A stretch of 64,000 nucleotides of DNA, from positions 1-64,000 of the forward strand of contig JABAAB010000051.1 of the NCBI GenBank assembly GCA_014238945.1. The letters run 5' to 3'. This DNA comes from Lysobacterales bacterium. Lineage in GTDB: Bacteria > Pseudomonadota > Gammaproteobacteria > Xanthomonadales > SZUA-36. The notes below the pieces were generated by a model. The model was not told the DNA's origin and made no database searches. It saw nothing but the letters and a program-made list of their open reading frames with translations. The translations under genes and the position numbers were made by a program. Of this stretch, positions 1 to 8,828 are shown piece after piece. How positions within the stretch are numbered: position 1 is the first letter of the stretch; every line of letters starts with the position of its first letter.

Positions 1-151
1 TGCGCGTCAGATTTATCCCCTGCTGGCACAGGAATTACGTGGTCTGTTGACCCACATGGGTCTATCCCAAATCCAGTTGCCCTTTGACTTGAATCCAGAT
101 TCCAGCAAGATCAGCGTATCGCAGGATGAGTTGCCAACCCGAGTTCATTGA
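1..151 (+). CDS. C-terminal end of an unidentified protein (partial)
   Basis: An open frame enters from the left edge and reads about 49 residues before a TGA at 149-151. It is the only open plus-strand frame that ends cleanly before the next gene, and its residues look like ordinary soluble protein, ending in Pro-Thr-Arg-Val-His. The N-terminus lies outside the window, so I cannot name the family. It converges with the GNAT-VanY gene, whose stop lies about 50 bases further on. Confidence 0.5.
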   Translation, partial: ARQIYPLLAQELRGLLTHMGLSQIQLPFDLNPDSSKISVSQDELPTRVH

Positions 152-202
152 TCAGAAATAGTCGACCACGCTGCTGAACAGGTTGGTATGTCGATGTTGT
201 AT

Positions 203-1210
203 TTATTTCCGCCAGCACCAATGCCATGGCTCGTAGGCGACGCCATGGCGGTTTTCTCTGGGGTAGGACATGTGGAATCCGTGTCTGCCTGCCGACTTGC
301 ACAACCATTTGAATGCGTGACTCTGTTCAAACTCCTGTTCCAGGGGTTCAAAGCCGGAGGTGGTTAAATCCAGTGCGTTTCCGCCGTGATGCTCACTGTA
401 TCCGGGTGCTGCTGATACCTCGAGAATCCGGGACATGACCTGTCCGGAATCCAGTTTTGAGTTGATAATGGCGCTCTGGTATTCCACGCTGCGATATGCT
501 GATACCGTCTGTAATTCAACACCTGCAGCCGCTGCGGCAGATTGCATGGTCGACCAGGCCAGACCGGCCGTCGCCGACAGGCGTTGCTCGCGGGCAAAAA
601 TATCCTGTCCTATGGAGACCAGATTTTGGCATTCCTCTTGCAGTCTCAGCCGGTGACACACCCCGTAGTCCTGGTTGATCCCGAGGTGTCTGTGGAGCCC
701 GCCAATTCTGCGGCCGAATCGGGTTTGACGACGATTGAAAATCCGGAACATCTTGAGTGAAGACATACCGGACCGGGGATCGGGCTGAGTACAAGCTCCG
801 GGGACGGCACGGTAACCGCAGGATAAATAAAAATCGATGGCGGGCTCTGCCGCGCACACGTCCAGACGCAACAGACCGTACCGGGTTGCCAGCTTTTCAA
901 CGGATGTGACCAGTTTTCGTCCCAGGCCGTTATTTTGCTGCGAAGGAGATACAAACAGACCGGTCATTTCCCTGCGGTCCAGATCCAGGCTGACGCTGGC
1001 TGCCAGACGCTCTCCCAGACGAATAATCAGCACGCAGTCATCCTGAATCCTGTCCCGAATCAGCTCAGCAGGTCTGATCTCTGCCCATCGTTTTACCCTG
1101 GACCGGGTACTTGCATCGCCGGGGACAGACAGGATGGACGCACTTCGAAGTGCCATCAGTGCGTCGATGTCACCGGTTACTGCGGGATGGATGCCTGTGT
1201 TTACATTCAC
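203..1210 (-). CDS. GNAT acetyltransferase fused to a VanY-type D,D-carboxypeptidase-like domain
   Basis: This 335-residue protein appears to join two domains. Residues about 1-165 look like a GNAT N-acetyltransferase, with an acetyl-CoA-loop-like run (QQNNGLGRKLV) followed by a DFYLSCGY segment. Residues about 195-335 look like a VanY/M15 zinc peptidase: SEHHGGNALDL supplies the His and Asp ligands and PWHW near the C-terminus the last His. M15 enzymes trim D-Ala from peptidoglycan stem peptides. No signal peptide is visible, which is odd for a wall-acting enzyme. The start is GTG (1208-1210) without a clear ribosome site, chosen because the GNAT fold begins at once. It follows pit by about 40 bases and may be cotranscribed with it. 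Confidence 0.75.
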   Translation of the reverse strand: MNVNTGIHPAVTGDIDALMALRSASILSVPGDASTRSRVKRWAEIRPAELIRDRIQDDCVLIIRLGERLAASVSLDLDRREMTGLFVSPSQQNNGLGRKLVTSVEKLATRYGLLRLDVCAAEPAIDFYLSCGYRAVPGACTQPDPRSGMSSLKMFRIFNRRQTRFGRRIGGLHRHLGINQDYGVCHRLRLQEECQNLVSIGQDIFAREQRLSATAGLAWSTMQSAAAAAGVELQTVSAYRSVEYQSAIINSKLDSGQVMSRILEVSAAPGYSEHHGGNALDLTTSGFEPLEQEFEQSHAFKWLCKSAGRHGFHMSYPRENRHGVAYEPWHWCWRK

Positions 1211-1249
1211 ACGTTAAATCGTATCAGGTCTGGCCGTTACAGATACGGT

Positions 1250-2515
1250 TCAACCGACGGGACCATTATAAAATATGCCCTTGAACAGGAAGAAAAACAG
1301 GATGGCGAGTATCCCACCGGCGGGTAATGTGACTACCCAGGACAACATGATATTGCGCACGACACGCAGATTGAGGGCACCAATACCCCGGGCGATCCCG
1401 ACCCCCAATACTGCCCCGACCAGGGTATGGGTGGTGGAAATTGGAATACCTGTGCCTGAGGCTATTACCACGGTAGAAGCGGCGGCCAGTTCGGCGGCGA
1501 AACCGCGCGATGGTGTCAGTTCAGTAATACTGCGCCCGACCGTTTTGATCACGCGCCAGCCATAGGTTGCAAGTCCGAGCACGATGCCTATGCCACCGAG
1601 TAACAGGATCCATGTAGACAATGCCGATTGTTGGGCGACTGCTCCGGTCTTTACGATGCTGACGATGGCAGCGACCGGTCCGACCGCGTTGGCCACGTCA
1701 TTGGATCCGTGTGCAAATGCCATACCGCAGGCGGTAAAAATCATCAATACGCCAAATATTTTTTCAACATTCGTAAAGCGGAATTCGGCATCCTCATCGG
1801 GGTCGATCTTCAATCTTTTAATAAGAAAAATGCCGATCAACATGGTTACAACGCCACTGGCCAGCGCTATCATCACAGACTGTGCTGGGGTTATATCAAG
1901 ACCAATATGCTTCAATCCTTTGAGCAGTGTGACCAGGGCCAGGATAAAGCCGACCGCAAAAATATAAAAAGGCACGTACTTGCGGGCGTTCCCAAGCGGG
2001 TCTTCTGTAGAAAGAATCAGTTTTTGCACACTCATAAAAATAAAAAATGCCAAAACCCCGGACAACATGGGTGAGACGACCCAGGACGCCGCGATTTCCG
2101 CGACCTTGCTCCAGTGCACTGACTCAACACCAATACCAACCGCCGCAAACCCCACGATGGCACCAACGATGGAATGGGTTGTGGACACGGGCCAGCCCTT
2201 TCGGGATGCGATCAGTAACCAAACGGCAGCGGCGAGCAACGCGGCCAACATACCAAAGATCAGCAGTTCGGGGTTATCTTCCACCTGAGAGGCATCAATG
2301 ATTCCTTTGCGTATGGTGGAAGTAACCTGTCCACCCGCCATGAATGCACCTGCGAATTCAAACACTGCGGCAACCAGGATGGCCTGTTTTATGGTCAATG
2401 CGCGTGAACCCACCGATGTGGCCATGGCATTGGCGACATCATTGGCACCAATGCCCCAGGCCATGAACAGACCGAAGGCCGCGGCCAGCCCGAGATACCA
2501 GATGTCAAATTCCAT
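1250..2515 (-). CDS. pit: Inorganic phosphate transporter, PiT family
   Basis: This 421-residue polytopic membrane protein carries the duplicated PiT signature: GANDVANAMATS near residue 24 and GSNDVANAVGPVAAI in the second half, each followed by a hydrophobic helix bundle. PiT proteins move phosphate, usually as metal-phosphate, with H+ or Na+ across the inner membrane. Its length matches the family. It lies 11 bases downstream of the DUF47 gene, the usual PiT partner order, so the two almost certainly form one operon. Confidence 0.93.
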   Translation of the reverse strand: MEFDIWYLGLAAAFGLFMAWGIGANDVANAMATSVGSRALTIKQAILVAAVFEFAGAFMAGGQVTSTIRKGIIDASQVEDNPELLIFGMLAALLAAAVWLLIASRKGWPVSTTHSIVGAIVGFAAVGIGVESVHWSKVAEIAASWVVSPMLSGVLAFFIFMSVQKLILSTEDPLGNARKYVPFYIFAVGFILALVTLLKGLKHIGLDITPAQSVMIALASGVVTMLIGIFLIKRLKIDPDEDAEFRFTNVEKIFGVLMIFTACGMAFAHGSNDVANAVGPVAAIVSIVKTGAVAQQSALSTWILLLGGIGIVLGLATYGWRVIKTVGRSITELTPSRGFAAELAAASTVVIASGTGIPISTTHTLVGAVLGVGIARGIGALNLRVVRNIMLSWVVTLPAGGILAILFFFLFKGIFYNGPVG

Positions 2516-2526
2516 TGTCCGGTCCC

Positions 2527-3204
2527 CTAGCGTGCAAGCATCAGTTGCAACCGACTGCCCACTCGCTGTGCGCGATCAGCAATGCCGCCCGTGTTTTCAA
2601 TCACCTTGTACAGAAACATGATGTTGACCGGGTGGAGTTCATCTTCAAGCTGGAACAGGTCATTGCGCAGTATCACCTGTTGCTCATCGGTTTCCTGTTC
2701 GACCACATCGAGTTCACTCAGCAACCCGCCCACGCGTTCGCGCTCAATTTTGCCGAACCCCGTTTCGATTAATTCGTCAAGTTCCTTGATCACAATATGG
2801 GCATGCACACAGGCGTCTATACATCGTTGTACCAATGCGAGGTATCCCTCTGCCATGCTTTCCGGAATTCGCATGTTACGACCGGTGATGAGACCGGCCA
2901 CATCACGGGCGCCGCCGGCCACCAGATCCTGCATGGTCAGAACTTCGAGTACATCGCGCCGGTCTATGGGCATGAACAAACTGCTGGGCAGGTGCAGTCG
3001 CAGCTCTTTTTTCAGGGCATCCGCCTCATGCTCGAGGTCAACGATGTTGTGGTGATGCTTGTCACGGCTATCCTGGTCCCGTAAAAGTACCGCCTGGGTG
3101 AATGGGATCAACTCACTGACACAGGAAACGACTTTTCCCATGTGTTCCTGCAAAGGCCTGACAGGCGATGAGCCGAATATGCCGCTGAGGTAGCTACCTG
3201 ACAT
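2527..3204 (-). CDS. DUF47/TIGR00153 PhoU-like accessory protein of Pit
   Basis: This helical cytoplasmic protein of about 225 residues begins SGIFGSSPVRPLQEHMGKV, which is typical of the DUF47/TIGR00153 family, distant PhoU relatives nearly always encoded just before a PiT transporter. The role is probably control of Pit activity. An in-frame ATG exists 12 codons upstream (3240), but the ATG at 3204 is preferred: it has a strong GGAGGA ribosome site 8 bases upstream and matches the family N-terminus. Confidence 0.9.
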   Translation of the reverse strand: MSGSYLSGIFGSSPVRPLQEHMGKVVSCVSELIPFTQAVLLRDQDSRDKHHHNIVDLEHEADALKKELRLHLPSSLFMPIDRRDVLEVLTMQDLVAGGARDVAGLITGRNMRIPESMAEGYLALVQRCIDACVHAHIVIKELDELIETGFGKIERERVGGLLSELDVVEQETDEQQVILRNDLFQLEDELHPVNIMFLYKVIENTGGIADRAQRVGSRLQLMLAR

Positions 3205-3532
3205 GATTTTCTTCCTCCAGTTTCGTGTCGAGCATGACAAAGTTACTGGTAATTTTGCACAGCGATTTTACACGAAACTACGGCAATCAGTGCAATAAAA
3301 TTATCAATAAGCGGCCATCGTACCCAGCAGGTTTTTCCATTTCGATCGCGACCTTTCAGAACGCGACCTCAAAATGCCGAATTTTGCCTTTGAAGCAGTA
3401 ATTGTTGGTCTGGCTGGTCAAGCCGGTGGAATGGGTTGTAGTGAAGGACCAGGGAACCGATCCTGTTGGAAATGGTTCCCTGGTTTATCTAATCGTGTGA
3501 AAAATCTGTTGTTTGTAGTGTGTCTTCTGACT
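3205..3532. other. Intergenic region with pit-operon leader and a long inverted repeat
   Basis: This 328-base gap lies between the DUF47 start and the cpxP-like stop, both read leftward. It must hold the promoter of the DUF47-pit operon and the 3' end of the cpxP-like transcript. The one clear structure is the inverted repeat at 3448-3484, listed separately. No convincing gene, tRNA or other RNA is visible. Confidence 0.5.
3448..3484 (-). terminator. Perfect 11-bp inverted repeat, probable terminator of the cpxP-like gene
   Basis: Arms ACCAGGGAACC (3448-3458) and GGTTCCCTGGT (3474-3484) pair perfectly around a 15-base loop. It lies about 50 bases past the stop of the leftward cpxP-like gene, where a terminator is expected. 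It lacks a long U-tract, so it may be rho-assisted, an mRNA stabiliser or a protein site. Confidence 0.5.
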
Positions 3533-4069
3533 TCAGTTTTCTGTGTCGTCTAGATTTTGATCTTCCAGCTGTTGATCCCGCTGTTCAAGATGCCGTTGCT
3601 TGCGCATCTCAACGTGCTTCCTGCGTTTGTCACCCATCGTGCTGAGTTCCTCCCGTTGTTCTGCCGTCAGGTGACCCAGAATCTCCGAAGCTGCACGACT
3701 GGCTATCAACACACGTTCCGCGGCCAGTTGGCCCTCCTGTTCAGCCACTACTGCCACTGCTTCTTCATCATATTCGTCGGCGGAAATCAGCGCTTTTAAT
3801 TGTTCATGGCCCGCCTTGGTTTCCAACATCACGGGTCGGATGTCCTGTTTCATTCCATGCATGACGGATTTGATGCCATCCCGCTGTTCTTCGCTCAGAT
3901 CGAGACGGTGCACGGCTCGCATCAGATGCTCGACTATCGGCGTGTCCTGCATTCCACGAGAATGACGAGGCTTTTGCTTACCGGGTTCGCCACGGGATTC
4001 TTTGGCAAATACTGAACCGGTGGTGGTGAATATGATGATGGCAATCATGAATTTGGCAAGGTTTGTCAT
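3533..4069 (-). CDS. cpxP: Spy/CpxP-family periplasmic chaperone or stress adaptor
   Basis: This 178-residue protein has an N-terminal signal peptide (hydrophobic residues about 7-20, cleaved after a VFA-type site). The rest is a charged helix-rich domain carrying two copies of the LTxxQ-type motif: LDLSEEQRDGI and LTAEQREEL. That is the hallmark of the Spy/CpxP family, periplasmic cradle-shaped chaperones. In the Cpx system CpxP binds and restrains the sensor CpxA. The gene is divergent from cpxRA with a CpxR-box-like sequence between them, supporting a CpxP-type role over a plain Spy. The C-terminal tail is very acidic and Gln-rich. Confidence 0.82.
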   Translation of the reverse strand: MTNLAKFMIAIIIFTTTGSVFAKESRGEPGKQKPRHSRGMQDTPIVEHLMRAVHRLDLSEEQRDGIKSVMHGMKQDIRPVMLETKAGHEQLKALISADEYDEEAVAVVAEQEGQLAAERVLIASRAASEILGHLTAEQREELSTMGDKRRKHVEMRKQRHLEQRDQQLEDQNLDDTEN

Positions 4070-4140
4070 TATGTAGTTCCTTTGGTTTGTTTGTGTGATG
4101 AATGAGACACCAATCCATTGTCCACTTGCGTGTTGCTTGT

Positions 4141-4155
4141 GTAAAAACAGGTAAA
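4141..4155 (+). promoter_or_regulatory. Candidate CpxR box, GTAAA-N5-GTAAA
   Basis: Two GTAAA direct repeats (4141-4145 and 4151-4155) are separated by exactly five bases. This is the published CpxR recognition pattern of enterobacteria. It lies between the cpxP-like gene and cpxRA, so phospho-CpxR could drive both the chaperone gene and its own operon. The match is exact; binding is inferred. Confidence 0.7.
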
Positions 4156-4215
4156 TTCACCCATCAATAGCAGTTATTGCTTAAAATCAGGGTTGCTGAA
4201 CCACAGGTAAAACAG

Positions 4216-4905
4216 ATGCCACAAACCATACTCATCGCAGATGATGATACAGAGCTTTGCGATCTGTTGCGTGAATACCTGCAACAGGAAGGGTTTGATG
4301 TGAGACTTGCACACGACGGTGAGCAGGCGCTAAGCCAGTCCCGCCGTCCTGGTCTCGACGTCATGGTGCTCGATATCATGATGCCACTGCTCAATGGTAT
4401 CGATGTACTACGCAGTTTGCGTAAAGAATCGGATCTCCCGGTCATCATGTTGACTGCGCGCGGTGAAGATCTGGATCGAATTATCGGTTTGGAACTGGGT
4501 GCCGACGACTACCTTGCCAAGCCGGCCAACCCCAGGGAATTGCTGGCCAGAATACGTGCGATTCTGCGTCGTTCAAATACTCTGTCCAGTGTCACTACTC
4601 TGGAAGTAGATGATCTGGTTTTGAACCAGGGAGGGCGTGAATTACACCGCAGTGGGCGGCTCATTGAGTTGACCAGTACAGAGTTCAGTATTCTGCAGTT
4701 GTTGATGCAACGACGCGGAGAAGTGGTCGCCAAGGGTGATCTGTACCTGGCTGCCCTGGGACGAGAACCGGTGGCTTATGACCGGAGTATCGATATGCAC
4801 GTCAGCAACCTGCGCAGAAAGCTGGGCCCGGGCCGCGATGGAAGCGTACGTATTGAAACCATCAGGGGTATTGGATACCAATATCGTTTTGGGGGTCGTG
4901 GCTGA
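4216..4905 (+). CDS. cpxR: OmpR-family response regulator, CpxR-like
   Basis: The receiver domain (about 1-120) has the acidic pocket ADDD at 8-11, phosphoacceptor Asp53 in VLDIMMP and Lys in the YLAKPANP loop. A winged-helix DNA-binding domain follows, ending in IRGIGYQYRF. At 229 residues the size is normal. The longer ATG at 4177 adds 13 residues that do not fit the family, so 4216 is chosen. The stop overlaps the kinase start (TGATG), and the cpxP-like gene is divergent. Confidence 0.88.
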   Translation: MPQTILIADDDTELCDLLREYLQQEGFDVRLAHDGEQALSQSRRPGLDVMVLDIMMPLLNGIDVLRSLRKESDLPVIMLTARGEDLDRIIGLELGADDYLAKPANPRELLARIRAILRRSNTLSSVTTLEVDDLVLNQGGRELHRSGRLIELTSTEFSILQLLMQRRGEVVAKGDLYLAALGREPVAYDRSIDMHVSNLRRKLGPGRDGSVRIETIRGIGYQYRFGGRG

Positions 4906-6248
4906 TGCCCCGATTATTCTGGAAGCTGTTTTTTTCACTGTGGTTGAGCATCATGGCATTTGCCGTTGTAGTGAGTTGGATCAATCAGACCGTGAGAACG
5001 CAAAATACCATTGAAGAGCCGGCTGTGGCATTCGAGGTCAACCTGAACCGCTTCAAAGCAAGACTGGCCAGGGATATGCGCGAAGGCGGGGAGGAGCAGC
5101 TAAAGAGGTCAATGCGCAATATACCCCGTGGCATACGAAATCACATTTACATTCTGAACGCACGTGGGCATGAGGTGCTGGGTCGGGACAGGGAACTTCA
5201 AAAACTTCGACGCAGCAGGGCAGGGATGACGAGCAGACAAATGGACAGTCCGGATGGCAGGAGTTTCACGATGGTTACTGCTGGCCGGATGCCGCCGCGT
5301 GCTTTACTCGAACCGGGTCCACGTGGGATTGGTCTGCGTCTTGGTGTTGCTGCCGTTATCAGTGCACTGGTCAGTTTCCTGTTGGCCAAGTATCTTGCCA
5401 GGCCACTTGGACAGCTGAGTTATGCCAGTCGAAAACTGGCGACCGGGGATTTGAGTGTACGGGTTGGTGCTCCGTTGGACCAGCGTCGGGACGAATTTGG
5501 TCAACTCGCGCTGGATATGGACGAAATGGCGGGGCGGTTGCAGTCATTACAACAGGCCAATCGGCGTCTACTTCGAGATGTCAGTCACGAATTGCGTTCA
5601 CCTCTGGCCAGACTGCGTGTGGCCCTTGAAATTGCCAGGAACAAAGATCAAAGCACTGTGGCGGAGGAGCTTAACCGCATTGAACTTGAAAGTGAGAGAC
5701 TGGAGACACTGATTAATGAAGTACTGAGTCTGTTGCGTGAATCGTCCGGATCACAGGAACTGCATCTTCAGCGATTTGATCTGACCGAGTTGCTCGAGGA
5801 CCTGGTCGAAAACGTCAATTATGAAATCCTTGATGGTGTTGAACCGATCGTACTCGATGTCTCCACGCCATTGCCAATGCATGCTGACCGGGAGTTGTTG
5901 TGGCGGGTATTTGAAAACCTCCTGCGCAATGCCCTGATCCATTCAGGCAGTAGCGGTGGCATTCGTGTGGGAGCTGAAATACTCACTGATCCGGACGTTG
6001 GTAAAGGCGGCATAAAAATACGGGTGAGCGATTCCGGTCCGGGTATTGCGGAGACCCATCTCAAGGAGGTTTTTGAGCCGTTTTATCGAGTCGATGAATC
6101 ACGCAACCGGCACTCGGGTGGCCACGGCCTGGGTCTGGCCATTGCGGCATCAGCGGTGCGTCGTCACGGTGGAAAAATTTCGGCTTCAAATCGGAAAGGC
6201 GGTGGTCTGGAAGTCAGCGTGGTGCTACCGATTAAACAATCAGCCTGA
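4905..6248 (+). CDS. cpxA: Sensor histidine kinase, CpxA-like
   Basis: This 447-residue inner-membrane kinase has a first membrane helix at about residues 5-27 and a periplasmic sensor loop to about 140. A second helix (GLRLGVAAVISALVSFLLA) leads into a HAMP linker. The HisKA box DVSHELRSPLARLR holds the phosphorylated His near residue 227. The HATPase domain has an N box (ENLLRNALIHS), DSGPGIA and GGHGLGLAIA. The layout and coupling to the regulator match CpxA. The short periplasmic domain would be the target of the CpxP-like protein upstream. Confidence 0.88.
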   Translation: MPRLFWKLFFSLWLSIMAFAVVVSWINQTVRTQNTIEEPAVAFEVNLNRFKARLARDMREGGEEQLKRSMRNIPRGIRNHIYILNARGHEVLGRDRELQKLRRSRAGMTSRQMDSPDGRSFTMVTAGRMPPRALLEPGPRGIGLRLGVAAVISALVSFLLAKYLARPLGQLSYASRKLATGDLSVRVGAPLDQRRDEFGQLALDMDEMAGRLQSLQQANRRLLRDVSHELRSPLARLRVALEIARNKDQSTVAEELNRIELESERLETLINEVLSLLRESSGSQELHLQRFDLTELLEDLVENVNYEILDGVEPIVLDVSTPLPMHADRELLWRVFENLLRNALIHSGSSGGIRVGAEILTDPDVGKGGIKIRVSDSGPGIAETHLKEVFEPFYRVDESRNRHSGGHGLGLAIAASAVRRHGGKISASNRKGGGLEVSVVLPIKQSA

Positions 6249-6253
6249 TCTGT

Positions 6254-7204
6254 TCAACAAAGGTGGGATGGAAATGCCAGCACGTCACTTATGGTGTCAG
6301 CACCCGTAATCGACATCAATAATCGGTCTACTCCCAGTGCAACCCCGGCACATTCCGGCAATCCCCGTTGCATTGCTTGCAGCAAATTTCTGTCTACCTC
6401 ACAGGTTGGCATACCCCGTGCTTTTCTCTTGATGTTTTCGTCTTCGAAGCGTTTGCCTTGCTCGGTGGCATCTGTGAGTTCCTGGTAGCCATTGGCAAGC
6501 TCAGTTTTTCCCAGGTACAGCTCAAAACGCTCTGCCACCTGCGAATCATCCGTTCTGATCCTGGCCAGTGCGGCCTGGTCTGAAGGGAAATCGAATACAA
6601 AGGTCAGCCCCTTTGATGGCAGAGAGGGTTGGATTTTATGGCTGATTAAAAAGCCCAGCCATTGCCTTCGATCCAGATCTGGCAGGCCGGCCCCGGATTC
6701 ACCTGCACAGTCGGATAAATCTTTTGCAGACGCTGTGTAAGGATCAATTTGCAGGTAGTGTATGAATAGATCACGGTAGCTGAAACGTTTTTCCGGCCAT
6801 TGGTTGAATTGTCCCTGTCCGCAATAACGTACCAGGTCGGAAACTTCATCCATTAATTCATGGTAATGCCAATCCAACCGGTACCATTCGAGCAAAGTAA
6901 ATTCCGGATTATGATGATGACCAGCTTCGCCATCCCGGAACACGCGGCCCAATTCAAAAATGTCACCACAGCCCTCCGCCAAAAGACGTTTCATTGCAAA
7001 TTCGGGAGAGGTTCGCAGATAGCCGCCGGGGGTGGTTCGAATGGACTGAATTTCGGGGTCGGTATTGCCTGCTGCAGAAATAATCGGGGTTTCGATCTCG
7101 AGCACATCCCTGGTACCAAAATAACTCCGGATGTCGTACAGGAGCTTTGCACGAGCCTGTAATGCTTTGTTCCTGGTAGCTGGCGAATCGGGGTCGATGA
7201 TCAT
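6254..7204 (-). CDS. epmA: EF-P lysine lysyltransferase EpmA (PoxA/GenX)
   Basis: This protein of about 316 residues looks like a lysyl-tRNA synthetase catalytic core without the anticodon-binding domain. It has class II motif 2 (FELGRVFRDGEAGHHHNPEF), LLEWYRLD, and motif 3 near the end (GVALGVDRLLM). EpmA attaches beta-lysine to elongation factor P, easing translation of polyproline stretches. The ATG at 7204 is preferred to an upstream alternative at 7336, because the extra 44 residues would run into the porin gene and are not family-like. The partners epmB and efp are not in the window. Confidence 0.9.
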   Translation of the reverse strand: MIIDPDSPATRNKALQARAKLLYDIRSYFGTRDVLEIETPIISAAGNTDPEIQSIRTTPGGYLRTSPEFAMKRLLAEGCGDIFELGRVFRDGEAGHHHNPEFTLLEWYRLDWHYHELMDEVSDLVRYCGQGQFNQWPEKRFSYRDLFIHYLQIDPYTASAKDLSDCAGESGAGLPDLDRRQWLGFLISHKIQPSLPSKGLTFVFDFPSDQAALARIRTDDSQVAERFELYLGKTELANGYQELTDATEQGKRFEDENIKRKARGMPTCEVDRNLLQAMQRGLPECAGVALGVDRLLMSITGADTISDVLAFPSHLC

Positions 7205-7262
7205 GAGTTGCAACAGAATGTGGGGTGTATCAGCATCTGGTAATTGTTTGAGGACATTCGTA

Positions 7263-8708
7263 TTACCAGTGCAATTGTGCCCTAAGCTGGAAAATTGTCG
7301 GGCTTTCATTGCCTGCGATGCGGTAAGTCTTGACAAATATCAGGTTCGACATGATTCGAAACTGGTTTCCCGGGGAATACCAGTTGACAGCCGCGGTCAC
7401 ATTTCTCTGTTCACCACCGAATATGCCCGCATCATTCAGATCGACCTGGGAGTAGCGCACGGCCACCTCCCAGGCTCCACGGGGTTTCTGTGGGCGTATT
7501 CTTAAGAACTTACCCTGCGTGTAGCTAAATGACTCGCCTGTCATGGCCCAGCTTGCCTGGAAATAATAACCCTTGAATACTGGGTCGGGTTGGCCAGTCC
7601 TGTTCCAGGATGCGCGAAAAAATTCACTGCGAAACATGAACGAGTCCCTGGAACCAGCCAGTTCAACGGCTTTAATCTTCTGGTGTGTGACATCGTCGAA
7701 CAAACCGGTGTCCACGAATCTCACCGAGGTGACGCGTGATTCGGGATGGGCAAAAAAACGGGACTTGCGGCTCATATTTTCCGACACCATCGAGGCGGCG
7801 ACATGGAACAATCTGAAGCGGCTTCGCGCGGGGTTGAAATAGACACGACCTGCGAAACCGGAATCACCGATGCTGTGGTTGAGGTCATCACCAAAAATGG
7901 TTGCGTGAACACCGCTTCGGTCCTTGTTCAAATCCCACCCAAGTGCCATACGACGACCCAGGCCGAAAGCTTCGGCAGGCAGGGCCTGTTCCATGAATGT
8001 GCGTGAAATTCTCGAGGTCTGGTTCACCAGGGTTTGTGCAACCCGCTGGTTTCCTATGGTAAATAACCCGAAGCGCTTGTTCCGATAGCGAAAATAAAGG
8101 TCTGCAAAATTACTGTCACCATCCGTCAGGTCTATCTCGGCCTTGATCGAAAACCCCTTTAAGTAGGCTTTTGCCAGGCCTGCCCTGAGGCTGCGAACCC
8201 TGAAGCCCGAGTCCTGCTTGGTAATCCCGGAGGAATAATGCGCATAGTCCAGTTCGGCGCGTCCAAAAAAGATGATGCCCCGCTCACGCAGAAAGGGCAG
8301 CCTTTCGGGAACCGATTGTAATTGCTCAGGTATAGTGGCCAGAAAATCCCTGACGGATTTTGATGCAGGGATTTCTTCGATCTGTGATTTTTCGGTGTCT
8401 GCTGTTTCAGTCTCTTGTGTTGCGGCATCTGTTTGGTCAGGATCCTTGACAGACGATATGATTTGTTCTTCTGCCTGGTGTTTTTCTACACTTTCAACAT
8501 CTTCATGCAGACTGTCGAGGTTTTCCTGAATTGATTCACGCAAGTCTGTTTCGGCTTCCTTTATTTCATTTTCTTTTTCTATTTCCTCCGCTGTAGGTTC
8601 CGGCTGGGAAGCCTTGTTTGATTCTTCCTGTGCCAATACCGGTGCAGTCATGGTCAATGCAAAAATCAGCGCGACCAAACCAATCCATTTGAGAAAATCG
8701 TTTTTCAT
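7263..8708 (-). CDS. OprO/OprP-type porin with an acidic linker
   Basis: This protein of about 481 residues has a signal peptide (MKNDFLKWIGLVALIFALTM, cleaved near VLAQ). A stretch of about 110 residues very rich in Glu, Asp, Gln and Ser follows, then a beta-barrel from about residue 145 to the C-terminal RAQLHW. FFGRAELDYAHYSSG and FRVRSLRAGLAKAYLKGF are typical of OprO/OprP phosphate-selective porins. With pit nearby, phosphate or polyphosphate uptake is plausible but unproven. The acidic linker is not usual in OprP. The ATG at 8708 gives a clean signal peptide; the one at 8804 does not. Confidence 0.72.
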   Translation of the reverse strand: MKNDFLKWIGLVALIFALTMTAPVLAQEESNKASQPEPTAEEIEKENEIKEAETDLRESIQENLDSLHEDVESVEKHQAEEQIISSVKDPDQTDAATQETETADTEKSQIEEIPASKSVRDFLATIPEQLQSVPERLPFLRERGIIFFGRAELDYAHYSSGITKQDSGFRVRSLRAGLAKAYLKGFSIKAEIDLTDGDSNFADLYFRYRNKRFGLFTIGNQRVAQTLVNQTSRISRTFMEQALPAEAFGLGRRMALGWDLNKDRSGVHATIFGDDLNHSIGDSGFAGRVYFNPARSRFRLFHVAASMVSENMSRKSRFFAHPESRVTSVRFVDTGLFDDVTHQKIKAVELAGSRDSFMFRSEFFRASWNRTGQPDPVFKGYYFQASWAMTGESFSYTQGKFLRIRPQKPRGAWEVAVRYSQVDLNDAGIFGGEQRNVTAAVNWYSPGNQFRIMSNLIFVKTYRIAGNESPTIFQLRAQLHW

Positions 8709-8828
8709 TTCGTCAGATACAACAATCTTGAATTTGGAAAGAGCAATATTAAAATGCGAGAACCCGTCTTTTAGACGCGGTCTTTGCATCATCTCCAAAT
8801 ACATTCGAATTCATTCATCATCGCGGGT

